A stretch of 64,000 nt of DNA from the NCBI GenBank assembly GCA_963576785.1, contig OY756140.1:1488001-1552000 (forward strand). The letters are read 5' to 3'. The stretch comes from Chlorophyllum brunneum. Taxonomy: Eukaryota; Basidiomycota; Agaricomycetes; Agaricales; Agaricaceae. Under the pieces are notes generated by a model. It was not told the DNA's origin. It did no database searches and was given only the letters and a program-made list of their open reading frames with translations. This document shows, piece by piece, positions 49,749 to 60,740 of the stretch. The translations under genes were made by a program, and so were the position numbers. Within the stretch, counting starts at the first letter, position 1. Each line of letters opens with the position of its first letter.

Positions 49749-51727
49749 ATGTCTCGTCTAGATTCCAGGCGTTCGCTGACTGGGAACCGTATCCTGAGCC
49801 TAAGCAGATTCACTCCTTCAAAGGATCTTCCAGCTTCACCCTCTGTACGGGACACCGCCGCTTTCATTCTCTTGTTCGGCACTCATCCTCGTTGATAGTC
49901 CATTTCCACAACCCACTCGACATCCACTGTAAGTTTATTCCCACCGCAATTTCTGGGCGTTTTCACATAGTCCATATCCAGGCTATCAATCCCCAATCGT
50001 CGATTTCCGGTTCGCTCTCCCTTACGGCCTCCAATCAGCCGATGACATCTTCGGTAGTTACATCAGTCCCGCATTCCTTTATATCATCTCAGCCTGCGCG
50101 GACCATCTCTAGACCAGGAGACTCTCCTGTCGCTGATACTGACTCCACGTACGCCCCTTCCTATCCCACCCCTAGCGACAATGCTGACGATTTCATAGCT
50201 CAATGCCTTCCAGTCGTTCCTCCTCGAGACAGGCCATTCCCACCAATACTCGAGGTGATGCAGACCCACCATCGAGCCCAACGGGTGCTACGACCCCGAC
50301 GTCCAGTCCACCTGCGAAACCGGCCACCACTTCAACAAAGAACAATGTTCAGACATCGAATCAAGCCGGAGCAACATCAGTCAAGTCATCACCAAGCGGC
50401 GCTCCCACTTCTCCTACGACTCGCGGAGGTGCCTCGACCACTGTAGCAGGTGAGCTAGACATTTTTCCGCAAGCGAGCAGGAACCAATGCCTCCAGTCGT
50501 CTCAGTCCGACCATCTAATACATCAACTGTTCTCAAGACGATCACAAGCTCTCCAGAAACTACATTATCTGTTCCAAGCTCTATCCCAGTCACCAATTCT
50601 GCCAATGGAATCGTTTCTTTGACCGCCCCTCCCTTGGTCACAGTCATCAGCACATCTACTGGAGCTGATGGTGCATTCGTCACCTTCACGCACCTTGTGG
50701 CTAATCCCCCAACCTCGATTGGCACTTCAAGGTCATCGACCGGGTAAGGTACACTGAATAGCTCGTTTCCCACCAGTATTAACACAAAGCCAAGATTCCT
50801 AGGAAACCACGGTGAAGTAGCGGGTGTTTTCACCGTTGTGGGAATAGTAGCAACGGCCCTCGTTGTTGTACTCGTCTGGTTCATCAGACGCTACCGCCGA
50901 AAGCAGCGCCGCAGGGCCTGGTTCGCTTCATTGCGACAATATCCACCATCCCCATTTGCGGGTTCATATCCGGAGACACATGAAGGGAGCCATATGCGAT
51001 CTATGCAAACAACATCAGATGTCATTCATGATCCACATATGGTCAGCTATTACAATTCCGGCTATCGACCACAGTCGACTCCGGAGTCGACAGAAGAATC
51101 GACAGGTCTTGGATTGACAGGAGTTGGAACTGTGCCAAGGGGTGTAATAGTTCCGCTACGTCGTCCACTCTCAGGTGGCGATCCTTTCCGTGACCCCCCT
51201 CATGCGCCTCAAAACACCCCTGTCAGTTTTTCCCCAACTCGTGACAGGTATAATGAGCTATCTGGCGCATCAATCGCTCCCTCCAGTCCTTCGATCTACC
51301 CAGAGAGTCTACCACCCACGGACGACACTTCGAGCCCCGTCGACTCCGAACCAAAAACCCAGATCAAATCTTTCCCAGAACCTCTCTTACGCCGCTCACT
51401 TAGCGTACCAGGCCATGCGGAAACGCCACCTCGACCACCTCGCTCACACCTTCGGGAATCTCAGAAACCAACTGATATTATTCCTCTGACTCCACCGGCC
51501 TCCCTTTCGTCGCATGGTCATTCTAAACTTGAAAGTCCAGAGTCACACCTCACAGCCCTGCCCGCACGCCGGACCCTGCTCCATGTGAGTTCATGCGAAC
51601 GATTTCGTTAAACTCACTTAACCACTGGGATTTCTCGTTCTGTTTTTAGGTTCGACCACGTACTGCTCCTGAGAGTACCAGTCCAACTTCTCAGGCTTCA
51701 CGAGGAACGTTTGGGGAGCAGTTGTAA
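49749..51727 (+). CDS. Ser/Thr-rich single-pass membrane protein A
   Basis: Unrecognised by function. Spliced exons give MSRLDSRRSLTGNRILSLSR, then a 30-nt exon (SISTTHSTST), then a long Ser/Thr/Pro-rich segment with no signal peptide. It leads into FVTFTHLVANPP, then GFLGNHGEVAGVFTVVGIVA, whose hydrophobic helix ends in VVLVWFIRRYRRKQRRRAWF, and a cytosolic tail of about 250 residues rich in Pro/Ser with TPPRPPRSHLRE. All inspected introns are 49-55 nt with GT-AG ends. The layout is of a mucin-like ectodomain, one helix and a basic juxtamembrane stretch, as in wall sensors; this is analogy only. It is a paralogue of the gene at 54388-55951. Confidence 0.68.
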
Positions 51728-52012
51728 TATGACTACGACACACACATGACAACGTCCCACATATGCATCAGTAGTCTTAGAAAGAAGATGGAGAAAAGAC
51801 GGACTTCGGTATTTGATGTATTCTTATCCTTTCGTGCTTCGATAAGCAGCATGTGTCCTCTGTACATGTGTATTTTTATGGGATTCCTTTTATCAGAAGG
51901 AGCCTGAACAGGTACTCTGTCGTGGCTGGCCACACCAATGGCTGAGTAAAAGAGAAGTAGTGTTCCATTGAACGGGTAATTGATTTCGTACATGAGGCTT
52001 GATTGAATTCTA

Positions 52013-53550
52013 TCAATGCGCAGTACTATCAATAGCAGCGGTGATAATCCTCTTCGTATCTGTCGCGAAACCATAACTCTGTAACCAACATGATTAGCGA
52101 ATCGGGCCCATCCCATTCCCCAGTGCCATGTGACCCATTGGGCAAGTGTGGGTGAGAATGAATGGACAACTCACATTCGCCGCATTGTACGTCACGTTCT
52201 CATATCCACAGGGTGAAGTTGTCGCCGTCGCATCTTGAACAAGTATACAATCATAACCTCGGAAATATGCATCGCTAAGGGTCCCCAGGACGCACTAGCG
52301 GGGTCAAAGTGTCAGTGTCAAATCTAGCCCTGTGTGGAATTTGTGCGATCGTCGAATTCAACGGTTGGCGGGCCGCTTAAATGACCTCTATTGATGCCCT
52401 GAGTATTCTGGTTACAGGCACTTTTGTCGGGCGGCAGTGTCAGAGCCCAATACCCCCACTCGTTGGACAGGCATAGGACGGAACACGTAAGATGTGGCTG
52501 TCGTTGCTTGATGTTGGCAGATCCGCCACCGCGACATTGAACGTAAGGAGACAAATGGTTCAATAACGTACCTGGTCGGTGTTCACGCCGGCGAAGAACA
52601 ACGTCTTGATTCCGTTCTCCCTCAAATACAAATCCAGAGCCGATTGGTACCCCCACAGTCCACTCATCCTGAGACCAAAGTTATCAGATCGAATGGTCCC
52701 ATCATAGTAGAATAAACTCGCCTATTCTTATGGATCCAGACATCGGTACCGTTCGCTTTCCCAGCCTCGTACTCGGCTTGCAATGGTCCGTAAAGGGCTG
52801 AGTTATACTCGTCGCGCATCAAAAGTCTCCCGAATTTTCCGGGCATCTGTGAGCCAAAACCGCCTCCGCCGTTTTTGCGGAACCCACGTGCGAGGGCGGG
52901 CGGGAGGGTTCTGAGCTCAAAGTCTGTTAAACCCCAATTACTGCAGAAAGAACTTGGTACCTTTTCGCAGATTGGAAACAACATTATTGGCACTCACACC
53001 CAGAGAATCTTCATCCCCATTTCCCTCATCTTGGGTACGGCATCCATCAGGGGTTGCACGCAAGCGAGTCCCTTCGGGTGGGTTCTCAAATCAGGATGCA
53101 AGAAGAAACTATATAAGAGAGAGCAATCAGTGCAATGCGTTGCGAGGCTCTGGATATCTCTCAGACGCACTTTTGCATGTCGATAGCAACCAATGCGGAT
53201 TTATCCTTGCTGATCCTGATCCTCCTCTTTGGCTCTCCGTCAACGTCGATTTCGACCTGGGTCTTGACATCCAGATCTGGAGGTCCCTCAACTCCATTTT
53301 CACCGCTTTGCATCCCATCTTCCGTAACACTCAAACCGTTCTTCACGTCAAGTAAGCCTTCATTAGAGTGTAACCAGTGGGTCCTCGTAAGATCCCACAA
53401 CCCATCCGGATACTCGACCCAAAACCCAGCACCACCTTCAACATCAAGCGTGCCGCCGTATATCGTAGGACGTTGGACGTACGGTCGGGACGACATTCCG
53501 AGAATTGGGGTATCGTGGAGTGGGATTTGTTTTGAGACTGCCACGGGCAT
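52013..53550 (-). CDS. Isochorismatase-like cysteine hydrolase
   Basis: This is a cysteine hydrolase of the isochorismatase/nicotinamidase superfamily; substrate unknown. An N-terminal extension of about 125 residues (MPVAVSKQIPLHDTPILGMS, then YGGTLDVEGGAGFWVEYPDG) precedes the domain. The catalytic Asp is in SALVAIDMQKFF, the Lys in DVWIHKNRMSGLWGY and the nucleophile Cys in FFAGVNTDQCVLGTLSDAYF. The intermediate part is DAVPKMREMGMKILWVNWGL. The C-terminus is NSYGFATDTKRIITAAIDS. Five or so introns. I use the first Met in frame after a stop codon; a hydrophobic run just upstream of it (SFLIFSTIASC) suggests the true start may lie in a spliced upstream exon and include a signal peptide. Confidence 0.85.
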
Positions 53551-54387
53551 GCAAGAGGCAATAGTTGAGAAGATGAGGAATGAGAGGATTTACGATGTAA
53601 GTACTGGAGCTAGCTGAATTTGGGCAAGTGTTTTGGATGTGAGGTATCGTATCGTGGAGGAGTGATTTGCGGGTTGGAAGTATGGTGAGGGAGCGAGAGG
53701 ATTGGGTTGGACCTATGACGTGCAAGATATAACATTCCTGAGGGCGAGCTAGATATTATTGTCGCCGGAATATTATAAACTGCTCGTGGGCGAGGGTGGT
53801 AGAGAGGAAAACGTCACATGCATATGGCGCATGACTAGAGTAGTTCCCAGGTGGGGTGGCGTGAGTGGGAGTCCAATGCTTGGTGGTTAGTTATAAATGT
53901 GTTCCAGGTCGGGGCGTGGTTTCTGGCCATAGGACTATTACAGCGATTCCAGTTCTCAGAGATTTTGGAGCAAGCACGAGCAGATGGCATATGCCGGTCT
54001 CTGGCCAAGTATCAGGGACAGGTTAAGCTGAATATGGTGGGGGTGGCGCGGAGGCATCAATATCACGTTCAGTCTAAAAGTTAATTTATCACTGTCGACG
54101 AGTAAAAAAAGACAGAGGTACACTAAATCAGATGAGTATATGTATTGTGCATGTAGGATTAAACACGAGAGCAGAACAAGTCCATGGGATATGCGAAAGC
54201 GGTTGCGAGCATGCGGTGACTATAAAGAGGAGAGAATGATGAATGCCATCCACTTCTGATCAATTGCAAGTCCGGTGAAAAAATAAAGAAAGGATCATGG
54301 CAGAATACAGGTGTGCATCGATACACTTTTGGATATGGCGTGAATCAAAAGATTCGTAGCTCATGCCAGCCGACATACAAGTTGTGC
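53551..54387. other. Intergenic region between isochorismatase-like gene and membrane protein B
   Basis: About 840 bp upstream of the isochorismatase-like gene and downstream of membrane protein B. A 77-codon frame at 53851-54084 on the plus strand has no family support. AT-rich sequence (AATATTATAAAC) lies near 53770. No RNA gene was seen. Confidence 0.5.
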
Positions 54388-55951
54388 TCAAGGTAAATTG
54401 CGAACCTGGATTTCGATGTGGTCAGTGTTCTGCTCTCTAATTGGAGGCTAGGACGCACTCCAAGCACAGGTCGTGAATAATCCTGGTCATCCGTTAGGTC
54501 CTTCATTGAAGCACTTTCTGCTTCCTTTTGGCGTTGCCGGAGTGCAGGATCCAGTCTGTCATCAGCAGTAAACATCGAGTGAGCTTCTGTTGGTTCCCGA
54601 TCATCTACAAGAAGTTGGGAAGAGCTCGCGGGTGGGGTTTGAGGTGGTCTCGCTGAGGCAGGAGGGGCGACTACCACAGGGAGCTGGCCGCTGCTGCCGG
54701 TCTGCCGGTAATATGAAGCCATCAATGGCTCATAGCTTGCACCGCTGGGTGTCGCTGAATGGTTCCCCATGTAGCCCTCCCGGCCACTTGTACTACCCAA
54801 ACTTCCACTGGCACTTGCCCTTCTGCTGGGGTCCTGGGATGCATTGCTAGGGTGTGCGATGGGTGGCGAGCTGGTGCGTGCAGGGGTGTATCCATCCCGT
54901 GAGGCATTTGAAGCCATGGGGCCAGGTGCAGGATATCCAAAATCGGCATATGGATTGAAAGCATCTGGGTGATCGGGATCATCATGGTACGACAGCCTCG
55001 GACCTAGGGAAGTGGACGCAAGGCGAGAGCTCGACCGTCGCTGTGACATTTCCAGAGCTGAAGGGGTGGACTGTGGTTGTTGAGGGATATCATCATCGTC
55101 GAGGGGCGATCTGTGTGCAGCAGCGTATGAGGCGGCAGCGGCGGTTTCACGTTCGATGCGACGTTGACGTCTACGTCGGCGAAGGGCGAAGAGGATCCAA
55201 AGGGCTATTGAGGCGGCGGCGAGGCCCACGAGGACAAAGACGGCAGTGACGGCGCCGGTGTTACCGAAGAAGCTATTTCCAGGACGAAGATTTAAAATTA
55301 TAGGAATGCCGAGTGGGTGGAATGGAGACGTACCCATTGTCCTTGGGGCGGGGATTATTTGGGACAAGGGTGGGGTTGGCGACGGTTTGGGTGACGGTTA
55401 CGAGACCACCGTCGGTGCCGGTGGAGGTGAAAGTGGAGGTGATTGCGGACGGTGCAGTAGAAGTGGGAGAACCACGGCTATCGGTGGTGCTGACGAAAAC
55501 GATGGATTCGAATGTTGACCTGTGCGGGGGAATGACATACTGGATGACATCGTTTTCCGTAGACACTTACGATGGGGGGTGGTGTCTAGTGGTCGTGGTA
55601 GAGCTACTGGATGTTGTGGTGGGAGGGTCGGATGAAGTTGTTGTCGGGGGGACATCGGTGGTGGAAGAAGAGAACGTGGGTTCGGAAGTATCCGAAGAGG
55701 AGGTGGAAGAGGTGGGGGAGGATGTGGTTGAAGACGAGATTGATGTCTGGGAGGTTGAGGTGGTCGGGGGCATAGATGAGGAAGTGGGGGAGGTGATGGA
55801 CGAAGAGGGGGAGGGAGGGTCTGCCGAATCCATACGGGTGGTGGGGAAGGTGGAATCAAGAGAAGATGATGGGGAAGAGCTGGATGACAGAGTGTGAGAG
55901 GGCGACGGTGGACAGGCAAAGAGCTCACGCTTGTGAAGAATCAGAGGACAT
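54388..55951 (-). CDS. Ser/Thr-rich single-pass membrane protein B (paralogue of A)
   Basis: Function unknown. I take the start at 55949-55951: MSSDSSQA splices over a 49-nt intron to SSPSSSLDSTFPTTRMDSAD, avoiding a Cys-containing alternative. A mucin-like Ser/Thr-rich region follows, then GTDGGLVTVTQTVANPT, NSFFGNTGAVTAVFVLVGLA, a hydrophobic helix ending LWILFALRRRRRQRRIERET, and a long cytosolic tail with acidic DDDDIPQQ and Tyr/Pro/Ser-rich sequence. A last short exon gives VLGVRNLP. No signal peptide is visible. The TVANP/juxtamembrane GN-G pattern and topology match protein A. Divergent from the next gene with 241 bp between start codons. Confidence 0.7.
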
Positions 55952-55983
55952 GGCTGGCAGGGGTGCTGGTGAGGAAGACAGAG

Positions 55984-56008
55984 GACCTTGAGCGTTATCA
56001 TGTCACAC
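55984..56008. repeat. 25-bp direct repeat, copy 1
   Basis: Identical to 56031-56055 in all 25 positions; the offset is 47 bp. On the minus strand each copy contains ATGATAACGCTCAAGGTC. It lies between the start codons of membrane protein B and the gene at 56193, so it is in the shared promoter/leader zone. Confidence 0.95.
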
Positions 56009-56030
56009 TCCATGGTAGAGGACATCCACC

Positions 56031-56055
56031 GACCTTGAGCGTTATCATGTCACAC
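56031..56055. repeat. 25-bp direct repeat, copy 2
   Basis: Second perfect copy of the sequence at 55984-56008. On the minus strand its ATG opens a 16-codon frame whose TGA overlaps the ATG of copy 1 (ATGA). Whether this is transcribed depends on where transcription of membrane protein B begins. Confidence 0.95.
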
Positions 56056-56192
56056 CCATCGGGCACACCACCCCGCACTCCTCAACAGAGATGGAGTACT
56101 CGAGAAGCACAGGACAACGTCCGCAGTTGATCCTACGATCAGTCGACACCTTCGCCACTGCCTAACGACTCGCCTCCGTCTTACATCCCACC

Positions 56193-57945
56193 ATGATCAT
56201 CATAGACCCAGACTCTGAGCTCGGCCCCAAGGCCATTGGAGCTCATACTGGTCCCTCCACCTCCAATCACCAGTACGAACATGGACAAGAGCACGAGGCC
56301 ACCAGCACTCCAAACTATCCGGGCGTGCTTCCTAGTCCTCAGCAACCTCAACGCCCTCCACCTGCGTTCGCCCCTTACGCAGCTGAATGGTTCCAAGTCG
56401 GCAATGGCGATGTCATTTCACACGACGAGCACTTGAACACCGACGGTAACCACTTCCATCCCAAGTCTACTCACCCGACACTAACAAACTACTCCTCCGA
56501 CAGGCGAAGCATTATACCGCTTTCTCCTCACTCAAGCGTCCGAACGTCCTCCAAGCTATCGCATCCGTTGCAAAGGCAGCCACACCGAAACTCGCTATCG
56601 CTGGGTTACCTCCCACGACAGTGACCACTACGCCCATCTCCGCCACCACCGCAATAGCGACCCTTCCACACGGACCGAATCATACACCGAGCATGTAACA
56701 GATTTTGACTTTTACATCAATGTCACTCCCCCTTTTCTTCCGTCTACCCCAGTCTCGCTTTCTCCATCACTACCCCTTTCGGATGTCAAGGCCTTTACAG
56801 GTCAACCTGCAGAACAGGACGAACCCTCTCAGCATGACCTCCTACCTCTCCATTGGTCCGTCGCAGACGACGAACCAGTCTATCGCGGTAAAATGGTTCG
56901 CCAACTCCAAGTCGGCGGAAACTCCCCGCGTCGTGTATCTCTCCCAGACGGCGACCTTCCCCTTCTCTCCCCATCATCTTCCACCACCGCCCCAATCCAC
57001 CTCCGAACAGCGACCCGCAGAGAACGTCAAGACTACTCCCACTGGGTCGATCAACGCACCCGCAAAGGCCTCCCACCCTGGGTGTCTGGGATCAACAGTT
57101 GGAACCTCACGATTCCCACATCTCGCCATGTCCTCAAAAGCTCAAGATCAATCCGCCAATGGGCAGACGAGTATTGTGCCAGTCCAAAGTTACTCAAGGA
57201 GTTTGTGTACACAAAAGTCCTTTACGGATGGGACATTTCGCAATTGGAATCTGCTATTCGTTCAACCATCGCCCTGGCCCCTTACCATGGAGAAGTTGAA
57301 GTTACCTTTACTCCAATCAACTCCAATATCTATATCCGGCCCTCAAATCGACTCTCAAGAGCTCTCTCGAACGTATGGCTGAAGTTTTTGTCCGTAATCC
57401 TGTTCATTTTTCCTTTCATCTGGCTGTTCAAGAGATTCCACCCAAAGGGTGGTGGGAGGTGGCAAGTCTGTGGAAGTGCTTATGCGCTAAAGAAATTAAT
57501 CCCTGTTAGTGGCGCTTCGACTTTACCGGGAAATGAACTACCATCCTATGAAGACGCCGCCGGTCCATCCACACTCGCATCCTCACCTCCCTCTACCATC
57601 CTCCAATCACCAACCCTCACTTCCGTCACCTCCTCATCCTTCCCTATGCCCAACTCAACTTCATCCGCACCCACCTCCGCACTCCCATCTACTCGAATCT
57701 TCCAAACGCCACAAGGACCACATAAACTAATCGGCCAACGCGAGGGTGAGTGGTTCCGTCATTGGGAACCCATCATCCTCCGTTCCGTCTTGACACGATA
57801 CCAATGTACGACTCCACTTACTTCACATACTGAATTGTATGGACGATATCCCGCTCCCGGGAATGCATTGGAAGGATACCATGATACTCCTAGCTTAGTA
57901 ACTAGACCCATTCCCATTGGGCGGGGCGACATTTACTTGCCTTGA
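56193..57945 (+). CDS. Single-pass membrane protein, function unknown
   Basis: I do not recognise a named family. The start MIIIDPDSELGPKAIGAHTG leads to a disordered first exon; one intron (56447-56503) joins it to GEALYRFLLTQASERPPSYR. From there a single frame runs to 57945. Folded-looking parts are HVTDFDFYINVTPPFLPSTP, LHWSVADDEPVYRGKMVRQL, RRERQDYSHWVDQRTRKGLP and KEFVYTKVLYGWDISQLESA. One hydrophobic helix (WLKFLSVILFIFPFIWLFKR) is followed by a cytosolic or lumenal tail with EGEWFRHWEPIILRSVLTRY. About 565 residues, only one intron, unusual for this window. The conserved look (Trp-rich motifs) suggests a real family. Confidence 0.72.
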
Positions 57946-58365
57946 GATGTATCCGACTGTTACTTGTCCGTATGCACTCGCGATATGTTCTGTTTTATTT
58001 TATTCTGGGGTATCTATCAAACCGTATTGATGATTTTTAAGAGACAAGACTTGGGGTAAAATGAGCGTGTGTGCAGAGAAAGTGTAATCAAGCCAATGTC
58101 CAGCGACAAAGTCGCAAATTGCTTGCAAAGTCAAGAATTATGGTAAATAACTCGAAAAACTCGAGTGTGGAGAAACAGGAGGGAGTTGTAAGGAACAAAA
58201 TGATTAGAAAAGAACGACGGAAAAGAACGACGATTAAGTACAATACATTTTTCCTCGACCAACTCCACAACCTAAATTTTCATCCAGAAATGAATCCACG
58301 AAAATAAAAAAAATAAAAAAGACAAAAAGCGGCAAGGGACAAATGGGAACAAGATTCCCTGCCTT
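57946..58365. other. Convergent intergenic region
   Basis: About 420 bp between two stop codons. The sequence is AT-rich with an A-rich simple run at 58301-58329; short open frames have low-complexity translations and no support. Confidence 0.55.
58301..58329 (+). repeat. A-rich simple-sequence run
   Basis: Runs of A broken by single T or GAC (AAAATAAAAAAAATAAAAAA) lie just beyond the GT31 stop codon, probably in 3' untranslated sequence. Confidence 0.7.
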
Positions 58366-60737
58366 TTATCTCATGACCTGTTGCATGACATGCCAATTCG
58401 GCAAGGCAGCAGCACCATCTTGCAATATCCTGCCACCCACCCCTCCATCCCCTCCATGCTCTTCAAACATTTCGTGTTCCGATCTTTCGTCTCCTTCTAG
58501 CAGTGCCAAAGCAGTCTCCAAGAACCACATATGTTTCTTGATAAAATGCACCGCGATCGTCCCACCAACACGTTCGCCTTTGTATCGCTTCATTCGACCT
58601 TCGCGATGCGCCCATGCATATTCTGGCGTCATCGGGCTCCCTGTGCACGCCAAAAATAAATTATCGCACATGGTCAGATTATACAGCGGCGGACGCACCT
58701 TCTCGTAATGACGACATTTCACTACCTTCCACCAACGCTTCCACACCATACGAAGTCGGCAAATCAGGAAGAGGGGGGGAGTATCGCACACCAAAGGTCG
58801 ACACACTCGAGTGCGCCCAATCCGTTGGTGTAGGCGAATTCCCGTTTCCAGCGGGCTGAGCCAAATCCCTTAATACTTTTTGCGCATTGTCGCCATATGA
58901 TTCTTGAATCTGTCGCTTCACACGGGTCACTTCTGACGGAAAGAGGAATCCATGAGCGTAACTGTACGAAAATACTTTTTTAGAGATACGATGAGGGTAT
59001 TTGATGATGGATGAAACTCACACTGTGCCAGATCTCGGATGGTCGTATATCCAACACCGCTCACTCGCCCATCTGATTTCTTGAGCCCTCGGGTGGATAC
59101 GCATCCACTTGGCCGTCTGCTTGTCTTCGGCGCCCTTGGTCATAGACTTGACCATTGGATCTTTTGCCACCCAATCTACGAGGGTCCAACTGAGCGCATA
59201 CATCTCGCCAGCCATGAACTGATGGTATTTGTTGGTAACGAGGTAGCCCCAGTAAATCAATGGATCATTGTCAGTAAGCTGTGTGTGGGTCCTTGGGCTC
59301 GCGATGGCATTGGGATTCGGGTTCGGGTTTGCATTGGGGTTGACGTCGATCACCGTAGTTACGCCGCCCGCAGTAACGACAGAAACATTGTTAGGATTTT
59401 TGATAGTGGCACGAGGGAATGAGGTATGGCGGTGGTCTTCGTATCTGGTGTGCAGTTCGACCCGTAGACGGGCTTCGATTTCCGCGAGCATGACGAAAGA
59501 ATCGTCATCGACTTTGACGACGTAATCTGGGCGAACCCAGCTGTCAGGGTTCGGAGAAGAAAGGTCATGCGATGCCAAGTATGGGTCGTGAGGGGCCAAT
59601 GGGGGAGGGGAAGAGGTGAAGTTTGAGTATGTGAAGCGTGGGGGTAGAATGGTGGAGTTGAGGTAGACAGGTGGCACCCATGCGTTGATTGAAGCCCAGG
59701 AGAAAAAGGTGTGGGTCTTGCCCTCGTTCATGTTTTCATGCGTCGGGAGGATGATGATATCGTTGTACACTGTTTATTGTGAGGGAAAGGAAGGAAAGGA
59801 TGAAAGAAAATGGACATACTTTCCATTTCCAACTTGACCCGTTGCTCCCAGTCTTTGCGGGGCTGGCCAACCACGAATCGGACAATGGTGCGGGAAGTTC
59901 CAACGCCATCGTCACCATTGCCAGCGCCATGTCTGCTGCGGGGATGGCTGGCCCAGGTGGAGCGGACGTACTGACGGCGTTCGACAGCGGAATCCACGGA
60001 AAAGACGCCGAGGAAAATGCCAGCGGGTGGAAGATGGTCGAGATTGGGAGGAGGGAAGGGGAGGGTGGGAGGAGGGGGGTTTTTAGGACTAGGATAAGAG
60101 GGAGAAGCAGAGGGGGGGTGGTGGGAGTTGTAGATGGAGGGGTAGGCGCAATAGGCACGCCATGGAAGGGGCTCTTTGTCGGGATTAAGGATGTAGATTA
60201 GTAAAAGGGTGAGAAGGATGGCGAATATGGAGAGGAGAATCAGGGTGAGGACCTGGATGGGAGACATTATTAGACGGCGACGGTGGGGTGGAGAGGACGT
60301 ACGATGGTGATGGGTTGTCCGGGGAAAAGAGGGTGGCGGATGATGCTCCTGAGGGATCGTTTGAGGAGGCGGGTGATACGCCAGCTGCGGCGGCGGCGAC
60401 GGCGGGAGGGGGACCACCAGTGGGTGCGGGGCTCTCTCCACCAGGAAGGAGCGGAGGCATTCCAGGGAAGAAGGGGGGAAGAGGGCTCGTCGTCGGTGTC
60501 TGAGGGGCAGGAGGAGGAGAGGGCGGAGGAGTAGAAGTGGTGGGGGTGGGGGGATGCTGAGCGGGAGGGGATGGGGGTGGAGGTGGGTGTGGAGGAGAGC
60601 GAGGAGGGGTGGGAGGGGAGGGGCGGAAAGAGATGGCGCGTCGGCCGGCGGTGGCCGCAGTCGGTGTCTGAGCTTTCGTAGCCGTCCCCAATCCGCTGCG
60701 GGGTGTTGTGCCGTGCAGGCATCAAGAACAATGTCAT
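58366..60737 (-). CDS. GT31-family glycosyltransferase (beta-1,3-galactosyltransferase-like)
   Basis: This is a Golgi type II membrane enzyme of the GT31 family. The N-terminal cytosolic part (MTLFLMPARHNTPQR, then a Pro/Ser/Arg-rich region) splices over a short intron (60251-60300) to a signal anchor with LTLILLSIFAILLTLLLIYI. The catalytic domain shows FLGVFSVDSAVERRQYVRST, HENMNEGKTHTFFSW, the metal-binding DxD in YVVKVDDDSFVML, WGYLVTNKYHQFMAGEMYAL and SERCWIYDHPRSGTV. A C-terminal extension holds NLTMCDNLFLAC and HFIKKHMWFLETALALL. A low-complexity run PNANPNPNPN sits inside. The start codon follows the GST-like gene's stop after one codon, in the same frame. Confidence 0.85.
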
Positions 60738-60740
60738 TTG

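Noticed and set aside
53851..54084. 77-codon plus-strand frame that could be a small gene
   Set aside because: No family support, no introns and no promoter signal; kept only as part of an intergenic note.
55313..55897. 194-codon Val/Glu/Gly-rich frame on the plus strand
   Set aside because: It is the reverse of the Ser/Thr-rich ectodomain of membrane protein B; biased composition keeps the opposite strand open.
55567..56025. Cys-containing N-terminus (MSSTMECDM...) for membrane protein B
   Set aside because: The start at 55951 with a 49-nt GT-AG intron gives a Ser/Thr-rich N-terminus like that of paralogue A; the longer version needs no intron but inserts an unrelated Cys-rich segment and uses the duplicated repeat as coding sequence.
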